The notes beneath the pieces are model-generated. The model had not been told where the DNA came from and searched no databases. It was given only the letters and a program-made list of their open reading frames with translations. Positions 10,297 to 22,819 of a stretch of DNA of 64,000 nt are shown piece after piece. The stretch lies in contig MVAQ01000063.1 in NCBI GenBank assembly GCA_014825775.1, positions 1 to 64,000 of the forward strand, written 5' to 3'. Numbering within the stretch: the first letter of the stretch is position 1; every line of letters begins with the position of its first letter. The stretch comes from Krasilnikovozyma curviuscula. Lineage: Eukaryota > Basidiomycota > Tremellomycetes > Cystofilobasidiales > Mrakiaceae. The position numbers were made by a program, and so were the translations under genes.

Positions 10297-11641
10297 CTAT
10301 CGACCCATCCAACCACCGTCAACAGTCAAGCACTCTCCACATATGTAATCACTTCCTTTGCTAGCCAGCAACAAAATAGCACCTTCGAAGTCAGCTGTAG
10401 CGATATCGTGACAAAGCAACAAAGTTCATTAGGAAGCGGAAACTTTGGGAGGGAGGAGGTGTTGACAAACCTGGCAAACCCCATCGTGCAGCTGGAATTC
10501 TCTCGAGGATTTGACGGGATCTGTGATGGACCCACCAGTGCAGCAAAATTAGCCATCATTCCTTGTTGAAAACAATAAATACAAGATGTAGCATTGGGAT
10601 TGGACCTCACCTAGTTGGGTCAGCAATGAGAGCAGTATTCATCTCAGTCGAGATGTAGCCTGGGGCAACTGTTACCGAAAAGAACGAAGTATGATTAGCA
10701 ACAATAGCTGAAAAGAAGGAGAATTAGATGATTTGATGCGTCAGACGTACTAGAGTTAACGTTGATACCCTTGGAAGACCATTCGTTAGAGAGTCCTTTA
10801 GTGAAACCGAGAACACCGTGCTTGGCAGCAGCGTAAGCCGGGACAGTCAGTCCACCTGAGTAAATACGTTGGATAGACAAATTAGTCTAGTTTCCTGATG
10901 GTAAAACAAAACAAAACTTTGAAACAAGGATAGAGTCGAAGCACATACCTTGAAAGCTGACTAAACTGGAAATGTTAATGATCTTTCCTCTGTCCTTTCC
11001 ATCCATACCCACACCTCTCTCCAAGAAGTATTTTCCGCAGTCCCTGGCCAGAATAAAGCAAGTGCTCAAGTTAACCTGGAGGACTTCGTCCCACTCCTCC
11101 GTTGGGAACAAATGGGCTGGGTGTCGTCGTTGAATACCGCCGCAGTTGACCAAAATGTCGACTGGGATATTGAGTTCTCCAGTGACAGCAGGAACTATCT
11201 TGTGAACGGCTTCTTTGTCGGCCAAATCAGCTAAGGAAAGCGAGCGGGTAGACGGCGTCAGCACCCGAAAGGGGAGAACCAGGAGAATGCGAATATAGTA
11301 ACGAACCGACGTAGATAGTTGCTTTTCGACCCAGGGCTTCGATGGCCTTCTTGGTTTCCTGGTTTTCAGTGCTTCGCTGGACGAGGACGACATCAGCGCC
11401 AGCTCTTGCCAGTGTGAAGGCTAAGTTGGCACCAATGCCCCGAGTAGCACCACTGAGAACATTCAGCCAGGCCAAGTGTAAAGACCATACACGCAGCAGT
11501 AAACAGTGGGCCAGCCCAAGATCAGCGAATGGGGATCCAGAGGTGAGATGCGGGAGGGGGCAAGGCGAAAGACGCAACGTACGTTATCAAGGCGGTTTTG
11601 CCTTGGAGGCCGAAGAGGGACGAGATATAGGCTTCAGACAT
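10297..11641 (-). CDS. SDR of the 2-deoxy-D-gluconate 3-dehydrogenase (KduD) type
   Basis: A classical SDR of about 270 residues. It starts [20 protein letters not shown]; the cofactor loop [13 protein letters not shown] is formed across a gtacgt/ctcag intron. [10 protein letters not shown] replaces the usual [13 protein letters not shown] carries the catalytic Ser, and [19 protein letters not shown] the Tyr and Lys. [18 protein letters not shown] follows, and the C-terminus contains [16 protein letters not shown] and ends TVDGGWMGR. The 'R-I-P-A-x-R-W-G-L-P' and 'VDGGW' segments are what KduD and related gluconate or sorbose reductases share. Substrate is probably a keto-sugar acid or polyol, but this cannot be settled from sequence. 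The stop at 10297 lies well past the last long uninterrupted frame because a final exon was added by splicing. No peroxisomal signal is present, unlike its downstream neighbour. Confidence 0.85.
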
Positions 11642-12521
11642 GGTAGAAAAGTAATCTCGAGTGATGAAGAAAGATGTGGATTAGAGGGGAAACCGTTAAC
11701 CGTGTCAAGCTAGCCGTTTTTCTCACCCTTCGGATGGATCGGATCGAAAATGATGCGTGTTTTTTGAGATGTTTTATGCTCTTTTTTTTTTGTTGGGAGC
11801 AAGGTTAGATAATGCTTTAAGAATGGAAGAAGTAGACAAAAAGAGGAAAAGAGGCTGGGATGAGACATGGCACCTTTGAGGTTGGTAATGGTGATTGCGC
11901 ATAAAAATTGACAGAGTTCCATAATCCTCTAACCACCAAAGATCTTCTTTCGAACCAGTGACTGGTTTGTGAGCCATAAAGTCGTTAAAGAGTAAACCCC
12001 AGAAATAAAGTCTAAAATAGTTATTGTGGGAAGACAACGAGCACAAGGTAAGAGTGGTATGGTACGGGATTGCGACAGCGAGGAACGGATGCCGAGCAAG
12101 TAGAAAAGCAGAGTTTGAGTATGCAAGACGGGAAATTCATGTATCAAGGGGGGTTATAGTGCAGCAAAAAGGGTTATTATGTATCCGGAATTGTCAGGGG
12201 GTTGATTGAGTGTAGGGTAGCATTCAGGGTTAAGCTGAGAGAGGGGGCTGGTATATGTACTGAGAGTGCTGAGTGGTCGTTGCGATTGGTTTCGTCAAGT
12301 AAAACGTTTTTCTGGTACTGATCGTTGTTTCATGCAATGGTGGTGAATGTGGAGCTGTGTGAACTCAATTTTGATGGAAGTCTACGAGGGGGTGGTGACT
12401 GCAATGACAGGGAGCACAACAGATCAAAAGAGTCAAAAATTGGATGGTCAGCACAACTAGATTGCAAAACTAAAACTCAAACCCAAACATATTACAGGAG
12501 GCTCACCATCAGCCACAAACT
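11642..12521. other. Intergenic stretch between SDR and serine-rich gene
   Basis: About 880 bases containing the promoter of the KduD-type gene and the 3' end of the next minus-strand gene. Short open frames exist on both strands but none has splice or domain support. No tRNA or repeat was recognised. Confidence 0.45.
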
Positions 12522-14769
12522 TTACTTCTGCAGGTCTTTGACAACCTTCTTCTTCCCTTTCATTCTGCTTAGACTAGACTTGCTACTCAGTCTCGCGTTC
12601 TTCAACCCCTCCGCTTCCTCCCTCAAGCTCCTAAAGTATCTATACCCCTCGCCTGAGGCCTCGTCGACCTCGCGGGTCCCATCAACGGGGTCGTCCCAGT
12701 CATACTCCGTCAACGAGAGGATGGAGCCTTCTTCTTCTGATTCCGTTGGATCAGGGTGGATCAAGCGGATGATGGGGACTGTCTTTGGGCTCGGGAGAGA
12801 AACGGGTTGAGGTGACGGTGGGGGCAAGAGGGAGCGGAGGGATGTGATGGACCTTTGGTGTAGTAGATTGCCTCCACCAGTACTGCCCTTCAGGAAAACG
12901 CCGGTGTTTGGCGGTGAGAGTGCCAGGTCCGTCGGATCGAGTTCCTCATTACCCGTGTGGTGACAGAAGCCATCCGCCATGCGGTTACGCTCGACCCACG
13001 ACTCGAACCCTGATCCGTAGTCCTCCTCCTCATCATCCCCAAAACTGAACCCTCCTACTTCGCTCATATTGCTCAGTCCTAGGCCGAGTTTGGGGGAGAG
13101 TATGCCTGGCTCGTGTTTGGGCACGGCAGCGTTGAAGGTAGAATGAGGGCTCTTGAAGTCTCGCGAGTCGGACAAAACGGCAGCTGAGACAGTAACAGGT
13201 GCTAGAGGTGCTGATTTTAGTATTGACTGTGGTGTGGGGGAAGGTGGTAGTGCAGGTTCCGGCGTTGTTGGTAGCAGCTTCGAGAGCGACTTGAACCAAA
13301 CCGACTGGTTCGACAATATCGCTGGCGTTGGTATCGGAGGAGTATCGGATGAGTAGTCAAATTTGCCATCGTTGAGGAAAGGAGAGCTTCGAGTGGTCCG
13401 CAGTTTGCGACGAATTGGTGGTTGGGCCGTTGACGAAGGTGGCTGGTTTTGTTGATCGACAGCCTTCTTCTTCCCTTTGACAACAGCTGACGGGGATTCT
13501 CTAACTTCGTAGGAGCTCTTCCTACGACGTGGCTCTTGAGATGATGCTGTTTTCTGAGGGAGGTTTATTGATGACGAAGTTAAGCCAAACAAGCCCGCGA
13601 GCGGCGCGCGGACTTTCGAGCCTCGAGAAGGTGCAGAAGCTATGGATGTTGTTGATGTTCTCGTTGCACTAAATGATGAAGGAATGCGCGGTGAAGCGAA
13701 TGCAGATAAAGAAGAGAGTAGCCAGTCCTTGGTACTTGCGGTCGAAGGAGTGGGTGAAGTAACGCGAGTGCCTTTTCGCCGACGGCGTAACAGGAAATCA
13801 TCAGTCACGGTTAAGGCGTGAAAAGGGGGGATGCTACTCACGTTCGACAGGAGCCTGTGACGTTGGAGAAGAGTATAACTGCACAGGTACAGGCGGCGGT
13901 ACTGAGGTTGGACGAGTAGGACGAATGGTAGCTTGGCTGTCCGTCGATGGCGTGAGCGACGACCTCCTGGGTATGTCATCCTGCAGCTTCAGTAAAATTT
14001 CCTCTACGTCCTGCTCTTCGCCGTCATCATCTCCGTTGTCACCAGCATGGACATTGACGGGATTGAACCGCCTTTCAGGCATACCGAGGGGACTCCTGCT
14101 ACGACCCTGTAGGAGCGAATCGACTTCACCTTCCTCCTCCGAATCCTTCTCTTCTTCGGCCGCCTGGACCTGAGCCCTACGCTTCTCCCTCTCCCACTCG
14201 GGTGTGAAGATTCGAACGTCTCTGTAGCCCTTTTGAGTTAGAAGATGTTCGAGGGATGTGTAGGAATACTTGGTACCTAGGGGCGGACCAGGGGGGGTTT
14301 GGTGAGACGCTAGGGGAGGGGACGACGTTGAGCGATGGAGAGAATGAGGATATCGAGAGGACTGAAGGATGAAGAGAAAAGGAGAAGGATGTAAGATGGA
14401 TGATTATTTAAAGGAGCTCACACGACCATCCTTTTATGGTTTTGAGTGGCTGGATCCCCAGGACCTGACAAACAACAGTCGCGGCGGGAAAAACACTGCA
14501 CGACTCACCTTGTCCTTGATTACTGCTACCTTTTCCGCCTGGCTTATTGTTTCCCGCTGCTGCTTACCGTCCCTTTCAGCTAGTGCACTGCTCTTTTTAG
14601 AAACTGCATAGCTCTGCTGCATCCCCTGAGGAGAAGACGACGACCTGACGGTGGGCCCCTTCAAGCTGCTGCTGCTGGGGCTGCTAGGGCAGGTGCTGAT
14701 GTAGCTGAAGTCCTGCTGGATATCCCCAGGCTGAATGAAGGAGTCAGAAGGAATGGCAGAAGCAGCCAT
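12522..14769 (-). CDS. Uncharacterised serine/proline-rich, mostly disordered protein
   Basis: I do not recognise a named family. The best model starts MAASAIPSDSFIQPG, crosses an intron of about 230 nt, and enters a short ordered block YTSLEHLLTQKGYRDVRIFT that looks conserved. This is followed by an acidic stretch (EEEKDSEEEGEVDSLL), LKLQDDIPRRSS, and another intron joining SQAPVER to GTRVTSPTPSTAS. The rest is low complexity, rich in Ser, Pro and Thr, with an acidic segment FSFGDDEEEDYGSGFESW and a basic end MKGKKKVVKDLQK. An in-frame ATG at 14946 would add 59 residues with a Cys/Phe-rich patch; I prefer the later start. Candidate roles such as signalling scaffold or nuclear regulator are guesses. 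It is divergently arranged with XRN1. Confidence 0.6.
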
Positions 14770-15441
14770 CCAGTCTGGGAGTCCCAAAACGAGGGAGACT
14801 TGACGGTTGGGCGACTGTTCGTGGCGAGCGGAAGGATCGACAGCAGCGCAAAAACATGGGTAAAAACAACAAAAAATATTAGTTGCACCAGCCCTTCTTG
14901 CACACCCATGCAAGTGTATATCACTAGAAATAGAAGGCCAGGGCATTGTAAAGTCGGTCTCAGCTAATTCAACTTACTACGGCGCAGATGACTTGTAACA
15001 AGACTACACAGAATGCGATCCTCCAAACGTGACAAAGTGAGCCAAATTGGTAGAGAGAACTAGTTTCAACCGACAGGAATTGTCTTTTAGTATTTAAAGC
15101 CTTCTTTCCCTCTTCAGATCCTCAAGCTAGGTCCAATTAGTACAGGGATGCTGCGAAACTGAGGTTGACTGATTTTGTTCCCTCGATCTCTCAAAGAGGT
15201 TCAATTTTTGTAGTGTAGCTATCAATCTTTGCACAGAAATGAATCGGGTTCCATCCTTATTCTTGGAACAGAAAAAATTCCTGAGTTTGAGTCCCACTAT
15301 CCGAGTAAAGTCGTCGCCACTCTAGCAAAACGACATCAACCCTCGACGGTCTTCTGGGCCCAGATTAAAACGATACGTTGGTTTTGCAACAAGACTGCCT
15401 TTTTACATTCAGTTAACCTCGCAGATTAGGAGCTATCTACA
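14770..15441. promoter_or_regulatory. Divergent promoter region, serine-rich gene and XRN1
   Basis: About 670 bases between two divergent start codons, or about 500 if the serine-rich protein starts at 14946. This should contain both promoters. No recognisable gene or repeat is seen. Confidence 0.4.
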
Positions 15442-18400
15442 ATGGGTTCGTCGTCTGCTGCTCGTTCAAAGAATGGCCAGCGTGTAGAAACTGACGATTC
15501 CGGATCTCCCTTGTGGTACAGGTATCCCAAAAGTAAGCAAGATAGAAATCTCAACAGAGTATGTGTTAGCTGACCTTTTGATTCATACTCCAGTTCTTCC
15601 GATATATCTCGTGAGTTTGCTTTGATGTCGAGCTGGAGTTTCGAGGAAGGATCTCGTGCTGATAGTTTGAGCCCTCCCTACCCTATGTTTCTGTAGTGAG
15701 AGATACCCTTTAACTTCTCAATTGATCACTCCAAACTCGATACCGATCTTTGACAACTTATAGTGAGTCTTCGACCTGTCGATCGGTCGATTGTGTAGAC
15801 TACTGACTCGTTCTCGTCGCCCTGTGTCACCCCAAAAAAGCCTCGATATGAATGGAATTATTCACAATTGTACTCATCCATCCTCTTCTGAAGGTGATGC
15901 TACTTTCAGAATGACTGAACAAGCCATGGTATTGGCGATATTTGCGTACATCGACCACCTTTTCTCCAAAATAAAACCACGGAAGGTGAGCGTCTCTAGC
16001 TAATTTCGAGTGGATCGTCCAAACCTATCGTACTGAACAGCTGGTTTCACTTCTTTCACGCTCAGGTCTTTTTCATGGCCGTCGATGGTGTAGCTCCGAG
16101 AGCTAAGATGAACCAGCAGAGATCCAGACGATTTAGGACTGCAAAGGAAGCTAAAGAACTCGCAGAAAAGGCCGCTCGTAAAGGCGAAAAGATGCCAGAT
16201 GAGAAGGCATTCGATTCGAATTGTATTACTCCAGGTGAGAACTTGTCGTGATTAAAGTAATATTGTCGTCGCACATGTTGCTGAACTTTCTGCTCCTCAC
16301 ACTAGGAACGCCATTCATGGCTAGACTCTCCACCCACTTACAATACTTCATCAACAAAAAAATCGCTGAAGATGCTGAATGGAGAGGTGTACAAGTAATT
16401 CTTAGCGGACATGATGTGAGTTGCAACAAAGTTCTGGGCTGGAACTGAACTCGACTGACCACCTGGGATTATCGCTCCCCGACAGGTCCCAGGTGAAGGT
16501 GAACATAAAATTCAAGAGTTCATCAGATTGAGCAAAGCTCAACTCGACTAGTGAGGTTTCGCTTTGACTCTCAGCATAATCTCTTCACTAACTGGATTCC
16601 CGTTTACCTGCCACCAGCAACCCAAACACTCGTCACTGCCTCTACGGCCTTGATGCTGATTTGATCATGCTGGGACTGCTCAGTCATGATCCACATTTCT
16701 GTCTTCTCAGAGAAGAAGTCACCTTTGGAAGGAAGGCCAAGAAGTCTGGAACGTGAGTTCCCGTTTCTTTCCGTATTAGCCTTTCTTTGAAGACTAACTA
16801 ACATGCTGTTTTCAGACTGGAATCTGCGAACTTTTATCTCCTTCATTTATCTCTTTTGCGTGAATATCTAGATATGGAGTTCAACTCAATCGCGCCTGAG
16901 CTTCCGTTCGAATACAACTTGGAGAACGTGATCGATGACTTCATCTTACTGGCCGTCTTTGTTGGAAACGACTTCTTGCCCAACTTGCCAAACCTGCATA
17001 TCAATGAAGGTGCGATGGAAAATATCTGGGGTCTTTACAAGAAAGTTCTACCTAAAGCTGGTAATGGTCGAATCTCTCCTCTTGCGTTCATCAACAACTA
17101 CTGACTTCAAACTCCTCCAAGGCGGCTACATGAACGAGTCCGGCACTATCAACAAGCCAAGATTGCAGTTACTGCTCGACGAGTTGGCCGACTTTGAGAA
17201 AGACCATTTTGAGGAAACATATGCAGATCTTAACTGGTACAAAGGAAAGCAACAGAAAAATATCAAAGCCCTGGAGATGGCTAGAAACAGAGGTACTCTT
17301 GGTGAGTTGAGGTCTAGCTTTTTTAATCTCTGTCAAACCGGTTACGTTGACACTCGGGTATCTTGCAGTCTTGACTCCTCCACAGAAGGACATCTTGAAC
17401 GCTATTAAGAAGTTTGTTCTTGAAAACAAAGCAACATCAACCGAGAAACTCACTTTCTCTGGAAAATTCTCAGCTAAGGACAGAAGAGTTCTTCAAGAAA
17501 TTGCTGATGATCTCCATCTCGTATTGGCTTGGGACGAGTACGACGCTCAAGGAAATCCACTCGTTACTGTTGGGTTTAACCTTGAAGAAACAAATGATGC
17601 CAGTGCTGCTGATGGTGGTGATGATTCTTCATCAGATGGTGATGATGAAGCTAAGGAAGCTGCTCAAAGAGTGTTGGCTAAATGGGCGAAGGCTAAGGTT
17701 GTGGAGGATGGACCTGAAGATTTTGAAGTTGTTTACGAACAGAAATTGCGGGAGCAAATGGACGATTGGAAGAGAGGTTATTACAAGGTACGTTCGCCTT
17801 GCAAACCTGAAAAATCGTTTTATGTATTGCTGACTAGTCGTCAATTACAGGAAAAACTTGAAATCGCCTATGACAAGCCGGAAGAAGTCCATGCTATCGT
17901 CTATACCTACATTGAAGGCCTGCAGTGGGTTATGTACTATTACTACAAAGGAGTAGCTAGTTGGGGTTGGTTCTACAACTACCACTACGCACCAAAGATT
18001 TCAGGTGCGCCTTCTGTATACCCTGTACGGAGTTGAAGCGTCAAAGCTGAGGAGAAGTTCGCGCTATTTCTAGACCTCAAGGGTGTCGACAAAATGGAGT
18101 TCAACTTTGTGCTTGGCAAGCCATTCAAGCCATTTGAACAGTTGATGGGTGTATTGCCTGCTGCCAGTCAAGAGCACATTCCCTTGGCGTTCAGAGTGAG
18201 CATTTGGACACCTAGGACCTAGGATACGAGATCCCAACGCTAACCATTCTTTCGTTCTTTTTTTTTTTTCCAGGATCTGATGTATGACCCAAACTCACCC
18301 ATTTTGGACTTCTACCCAGAGGATTTCGAGGCTGATATGAACGGAAAGAAAGCTGAGTGGGAGGCCATTGTCAAGATTCCCTTCATCGACGAAAAACGGT

Positions 18401-21210
18401 TGTTGAAGGCTATGTCAGGTGAGTCAGTAACTCTAGTTGCATAACCACTCCTGATACTCATCGTATCCTCCCATTTGGGCTATAGACCGTGAATTCCGCT
18501 TGGACGCAGAGGAAAAGTCTAGAAACACCAACGGACTTAGCATCAGCTTCTCCTACGACATCGAAGGTGGATCTCTCTTCCCATCATCTCTTCCAGGTGT
18601 CTTCCCGGATCTTGTACATGGTCACTGCCGAATGGAGCCCTTCGAAATGCCCGACCTCGAAGGATTGGAACTAGTCGAAGGGTTACTCGCTGGTGTTCAC
18701 CTCGGTGCTTCAGCTTTGGCAGGTTTCCCATCAACTATGACTCTTCCCCACACATCTCAGCTAGGATACCACGGTGTCAACGTCCACATGTCGGAGAGTA
18801 AAAATCAGTCCATGGTCATTGCCATCGAAAATACATACGAAAACAAAAAGACTGAAGAGATTGCCGACATCATGGTTGGCAAAAGAGTATTCAACCGCTG
18901 GCCTTACCTCCAAGAAGCAATGGTTGTTGCCGTTTCAGATGAGCTCTTCAAATATGAACGTGTGAACATCGGGAAAACTCCCAAAATTGTTGCCAATCCT
19001 CAGACTTCTCAACAGATTGGCATCTGGAGCAAGAGAGTCGATCAAATCGAAGGCTACTACTCGAAGCGTCTTGGTGTCATTACTGGTCATATCAGTGTTT
19101 TATTGCATGTTAGACCCCTCAAAGGTTGGTTCTCCAAACACGTTCTACTTTCTATCCGTCCTGCTGATTACTTTTTATTCCAGGGTTGAAGAGACTAGAT
19201 ACTGGTGCTTTTATCAAGGAGTACGAAACTGCTGATAATGAACAGGAACAAGCTTTGCAGTTGGCTGTTGCGGAAGTCGTCTTCGAGGACGAACGGTATC
19301 TGGTATGTTGTGTAGTAGCCGTTGGCGAACTGTTCTGTATCTAACACAACGCTTCCGTTTCGGCTATACAGGAACAAGTCGCTCCCCCTCTCAAGGAGGA
19401 CTTCCCCGTTGGTAGTAGGGTTTTCTTCCTGGGAGACCATGCTTACGGCGTTGCAGCTCAAATTTCAGATGCCAATGACAATACCTTGTCAGTTTCACTT
19501 GCAGTGAGTTGTTGGCTCTTCCTATTTATTTTGTCACCGTTCAGGACTGACTCAATTTCTTCCTCGTAGTTTTTTCCTAATGAGCAGAAGGAGAACGAGT
19601 TCTTCTCGAAGGCTGTCACCTCTGCTGCCGGCGGATTATACTATCAGAGCTTTGTCCTCTCCAAGAGGCTTCACATTTCCGGTCTTGCCCTTTCCAAGAT
19701 CACTTCCACGCTCATGGTTATCAACAATGATGGTGGAAAAGTAAACATCGGGCTCAGCTTGAAGTTTGAAGGGAAGGGTTTGAAGGTTCTTGGATACACT
19801 CAAAAGATGGAGAAAGGCTGGGAATACAGTGAGGCTGCTGCGAAACTTATCGACGAGTACCAGGCTCGTTTCCCGGAGGTATTTGCTTGCCTTGATTCCA
19901 GAAAGAGTGGTGAGTATTATGGGCACCCCACTGCACCATGAATCTTTGTCTCACTTCCACGCTGCGTTCTTCTGTTGCAGAAATGCTGGAGTCTTCGGAA
20001 GTTTTCAGGTCCTTTAAAAATCCTGATGCTCGTTTGTCTGAAGTCAAGCAATGGTTGGCTGAGAAGGGCGTTCGAAACTTCGACCCCGTGTCTCTCTTTG
20101 CAGAGCAACTCGATAAGGTCTGTCTTCTCGTTGGCGTAAGGGTGTTCTTTATTGGCGTTTTTAACTTCTTTCTCTCTTTACAGGATGTTGTGGGAAAAAT
20201 TGAGACTATGGAGAACCAACTCCAAGCCAAGAAGAACATTGACAACATCAAGAAAGCCGTTGTCAAAGGTATTCCCAGACAGGCTGTCCTGAAGCCAGCT
20301 CATGCTGTCTACAGACTTCAGTCTCAAACTTTTGCGCTTGGAGATCGTGTAGTGATGGTTCAAGATTCAGCTGCTGGAGGTGTACCTCTCAGTGCGAAGG
20401 GAGTGGTCATTGGACTTAACGCTACCTCAATCGATGTTGTTTGGGACGTACCTTTCATGGGCGGAAGTACCATGGGAAACAGGTTCGGTGACTTGTTATT
20501 CTTTACTTACGAAACTCGGCTGATATTATTGCTGCTTATTTCCCGGTCACAGATGCTCAGAATACCGAGGTTCATCAGTACCATTCTCATCCTGTTTGAA
20601 CCTGACCTTCAAGCAGTTCACTGCCTCAACGAGTGCTACACTTCACCCCCCTACTCGTCCGGTACCAGCAGTCGCTTCGGTTCAGCACCCATATGTCGGT
20701 CGCCCTCACTCTTTCTTCAAGCCAGCTCCTCAGTCGCAGGCTGTACCAAACCCAGTCTCCATCATGGGTAGACCAAAAAATCAAACTGGTTCTTCCACCA
20801 ATGGTGGAAATTATGGAGCTGCTGCGAAGGGTGTCCTGCCTTGTCCACCGCCAACCTCACAATCTCAAGAGTTGCGAAATACTCTGATGAGTGGATTTGC
20901 TCGACCACCGCCACGCCAGAATGGAGGCTTCAACAGACCTCCTTCAACTGGTAGGCCCCAAACTCAAGTCTACGAGACTTCACCTAACCATGTCAGACCG
21001 CCTATTCCTTCCGCTGGAAGAGGAGGTGTGGCGGGTCGAGGTGGACGCGGTGGTGGAGCAATGATTCCTCCTCCTCCGCAATTGATTGCTCGCCCACCTC
21101 CTCCTGGAGGCGCTCGTGGTAAAGGAAGAGGACGGGGTGGTAGAGGAGGAGCTGGACAGCTTCATGCCACACCACCTGTTGCAGCAGCCCCGCCCGTGGC
21201 CGCAAGCTAG
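15442..21210 (+). CDS. XRN1: 5'-3' exoribonuclease 1 (cytoplasmic mRNA decay)
   Basis: The processive 5'-monophosphate-dependent exonuclease of cytoplasmic mRNA decay. The universal N-terminus MGIPKFFRYISERYP is rebuilt from ATGG plus exons of 11, 17 and 66 nt. Catalytic motifs follow in order: [30 protein letters not shown] (basic phosphate pocket), [23 protein letters not shown] and [14 protein letters not shown]. Then come the CR2 region ([18 protein letters not shown]), the PAZ/Tudor-like and SH3-like domains ([26 protein letters not shown]) and a disordered tail rich in Pro and RGG repeats ([19 protein letters not shown]) ending PPVAAS. Length is roughly 1,500 residues, normal for Xrn1 rather than the nuclear Rat1/Xrn2. 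More than ten introns are present. The frame that simply continues from the ATG ([10 protein letters not shown]) stops soon after and is rejected. Confidence 0.93.
15522..15532 (+). other. 11-nt microexon of XRN1
   Basis: The exon gtatcccaaaa lies between the acceptor ...gtggtacag (branch point ctgac at about 27 nt upstream) and a gtaagc donor. The upstream intron (15446-15521) starts with gttcgt directly after ATGG. Joined, ATGG + microexon reads M-G-I-P-K, the invariant start of Xrn1. The frame containing GIPK is closed upstream by a TAG, so splicing is required. Confidence 0.8.
15594..15610 (+). other. 17-nt microexon of XRN1
   Basis: It is bounded by ...atactccag and gtgagt, and encodes F-F-R-Y-I and the first two bases of the following Ser. 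The next exon starts after ...ttctgtag and continues E-R-Y-P-L. Together with the 11-nt exon it completes the conserved leader of Xrn1. Confidence 0.8.
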
Positions 21211-21658
21211 ATCAACGAGTTTCAGGCGGTGGAAGGCTTGTAAAAGAAAATCCTGGATATGCATCTTCATGTTGTATGTGCATTCTAAGATATATCTGCA
21301 GCTCCTAAGAATGTCAGCGATTAAGCCGCCTCGCAGTGTCGAAGCGCATGGTGTATGTAATTAGTTCTGAACCACGACATCCCATCGCAGCGTATTGGAA
21401 GTCATCTGAGTAGCAGTAGGGTATGATTCTATTTTTTATTTTATTTTGGATTGAGTTCTCCTTCCCGACGAGAGATTCACCAACCCTCACTGCCTACGGC
21501 CAGGATAGTACTTTTTCCACACCTCTGGATCTCTGGGGTACTTGAACTCTCTCCAGGAGCATAACGACAGCACCTGAGATAACCTGGGCTGGCATTAGAT
21601 CGATTTGTAGCTGTTCCCAGTCATCCTCATCAGTAATTCTCGAAGAAACAGAACATTG
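21211..21658. other. Gap between XRN1 and the cyclo-ligase gene
   Basis: XRN1 3' region and promoter of the next gene. On the minus strand, positions 21500-21580 could read as a last exon (after a ctaat branch point and ttatctcag, giving WREFKYPRDPEVWKKYYPG and a stop), but no upstream exons were found. Treated as unassigned. Confidence 0.4.
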
Positions 21659-22622
21659 ATGAACGACAACGACATGACCAGTTTCTATGCTGCTAAAAAA
21701 GCGCTTAGAAAGGCTGTACAGTCTAAAATTGCCGAGGTGTCGACTATCCCAAGTCAATGTAAGACATTTGAATAGTTTGTATGAGCTTTGCAATTTTCTG
21801 ACCCAGATTCCTTCACTTGCACGCCTTCAGCTGAACAAGTCACTCAGCTCGTACTAGGCTCCAAGGTCTTCAAAGAAGCAAAATCAATCAGTGTTTTTCT
21901 CTCGATGGAAGGTCGTGAAATATCAACGAGAAAGATCGTATCAGAAGCTCTGAAAGCTTCAACGTCGGTCTTCGTTCCTTACTTACCTAAGTCAACATCG
22001 AAACGATCACCTGGCTCTCCCATACCGTTTGATGAAGATATGAAGATGCTTCAAATACATGATGGTGAAGCTGATACTCTGCCTTTGGATAAATGGGGGA
22101 TTCCAACGATCGGTCCCTGTTCTGCTGATGGTAAACAAAGAGAAGACGGTGAGCTACATTTCGAGATTTGCGTTATACTCACAAGTGTTAAGAAAAGCTC
22201 TTCTTCAGCTCTCACATCTCCAGTACCTCTTTCTCTAATCATCATGCCTGGTAAGTAGTTTGAGGCCATCAAGTTTCTCTTATTCTCGCTGAATTGGGGG
22301 CCTGGGCTGTCAACAGGTGTTGCGTTCTCTCACTCGGAAACAACTATTAAACGCATCGGATATGGAGCTGGTTACTACGATAGGTATATCCAGAGGTACC
22401 GCGCTCGATGTAGAAGTGAGGGTATTCCAGAGCCGAAGCTTTGTAAGTCTGTTGCTCTACTGCATCAAAGCTCAACAGTCTGACACTGTTTCTACAGTTG
22501 GTGTAGCTCTATCTGAACAGATACTGGACGAAGATCTCATACCTACCAACGAAGAAGATGAACCTCTCGATGGCCTCTTCATTGGTAGGAACTTGCGTCA
22601 GCTTGCCGAAGAAGCTGCCTAA
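21659..22622 (+). CDS. 5-formyltetrahydrofolate cyclo-ligase (methenyl-THF synthetase)
   Basis: Converts 5-formyl-THF to 5,10-methenyl-THF with ATP, returning stored folate to one-carbon metabolism; usually cytosolic or mitochondrial. The first exon reads MNDNDMTSFYAAKKALRKAV, the N-terminal Lys/Arg-rich helix of the family. After an intron come EAKSISVFLSMEGREIST and VFVPYLP, then PLDKWGIPTIGP. The second half begins LIIMPGVAFSHSE, and GYGAGYYDRYIQRY is the glycine-rich phosphate loop. It ends NLRQLAEEAA. An in-frame second ATG at 21674 is an alternative start. The intron between REDG and the LIIMP exon has two possible acceptors (before CTCTCAC or before TACCTC), so a few residues there are uncertain. 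The length of about 230 residues is normal. Confidence 0.88.
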
Positions 22623-22819
22623 AACTTTTTTTAACTTGTAGCTGAAACAATCATGTAATGCTGTAGAAAACGGTGTGGTAACAACGACGAGAGAGAGAAC
22701 AAGAACTTGTTTGCTACATTTTGTGGAAACATCAACAAGGGTATCTTTAAAGAGGATATTACTGGGAAGGGAATCTCATGTATATGTTTTGGAGTTGGGG
22801 GCGAAGTGATGGTGGAACA

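Noticed and set aside
12325..12810. 161-codon plus-strand frame over the 3' end of the serine-rich gene
   Set aside because: It is antisense to a coding exon with better splice and composition support and shows no domain.
15442..15610. XRN1 starting [13 protein letters not shown]... by direct reading from the ATG
   Set aside because: That frame meets a stop after the short exons, while splicing after ATGG gives the invariant MGIPKFFRYISERYP.
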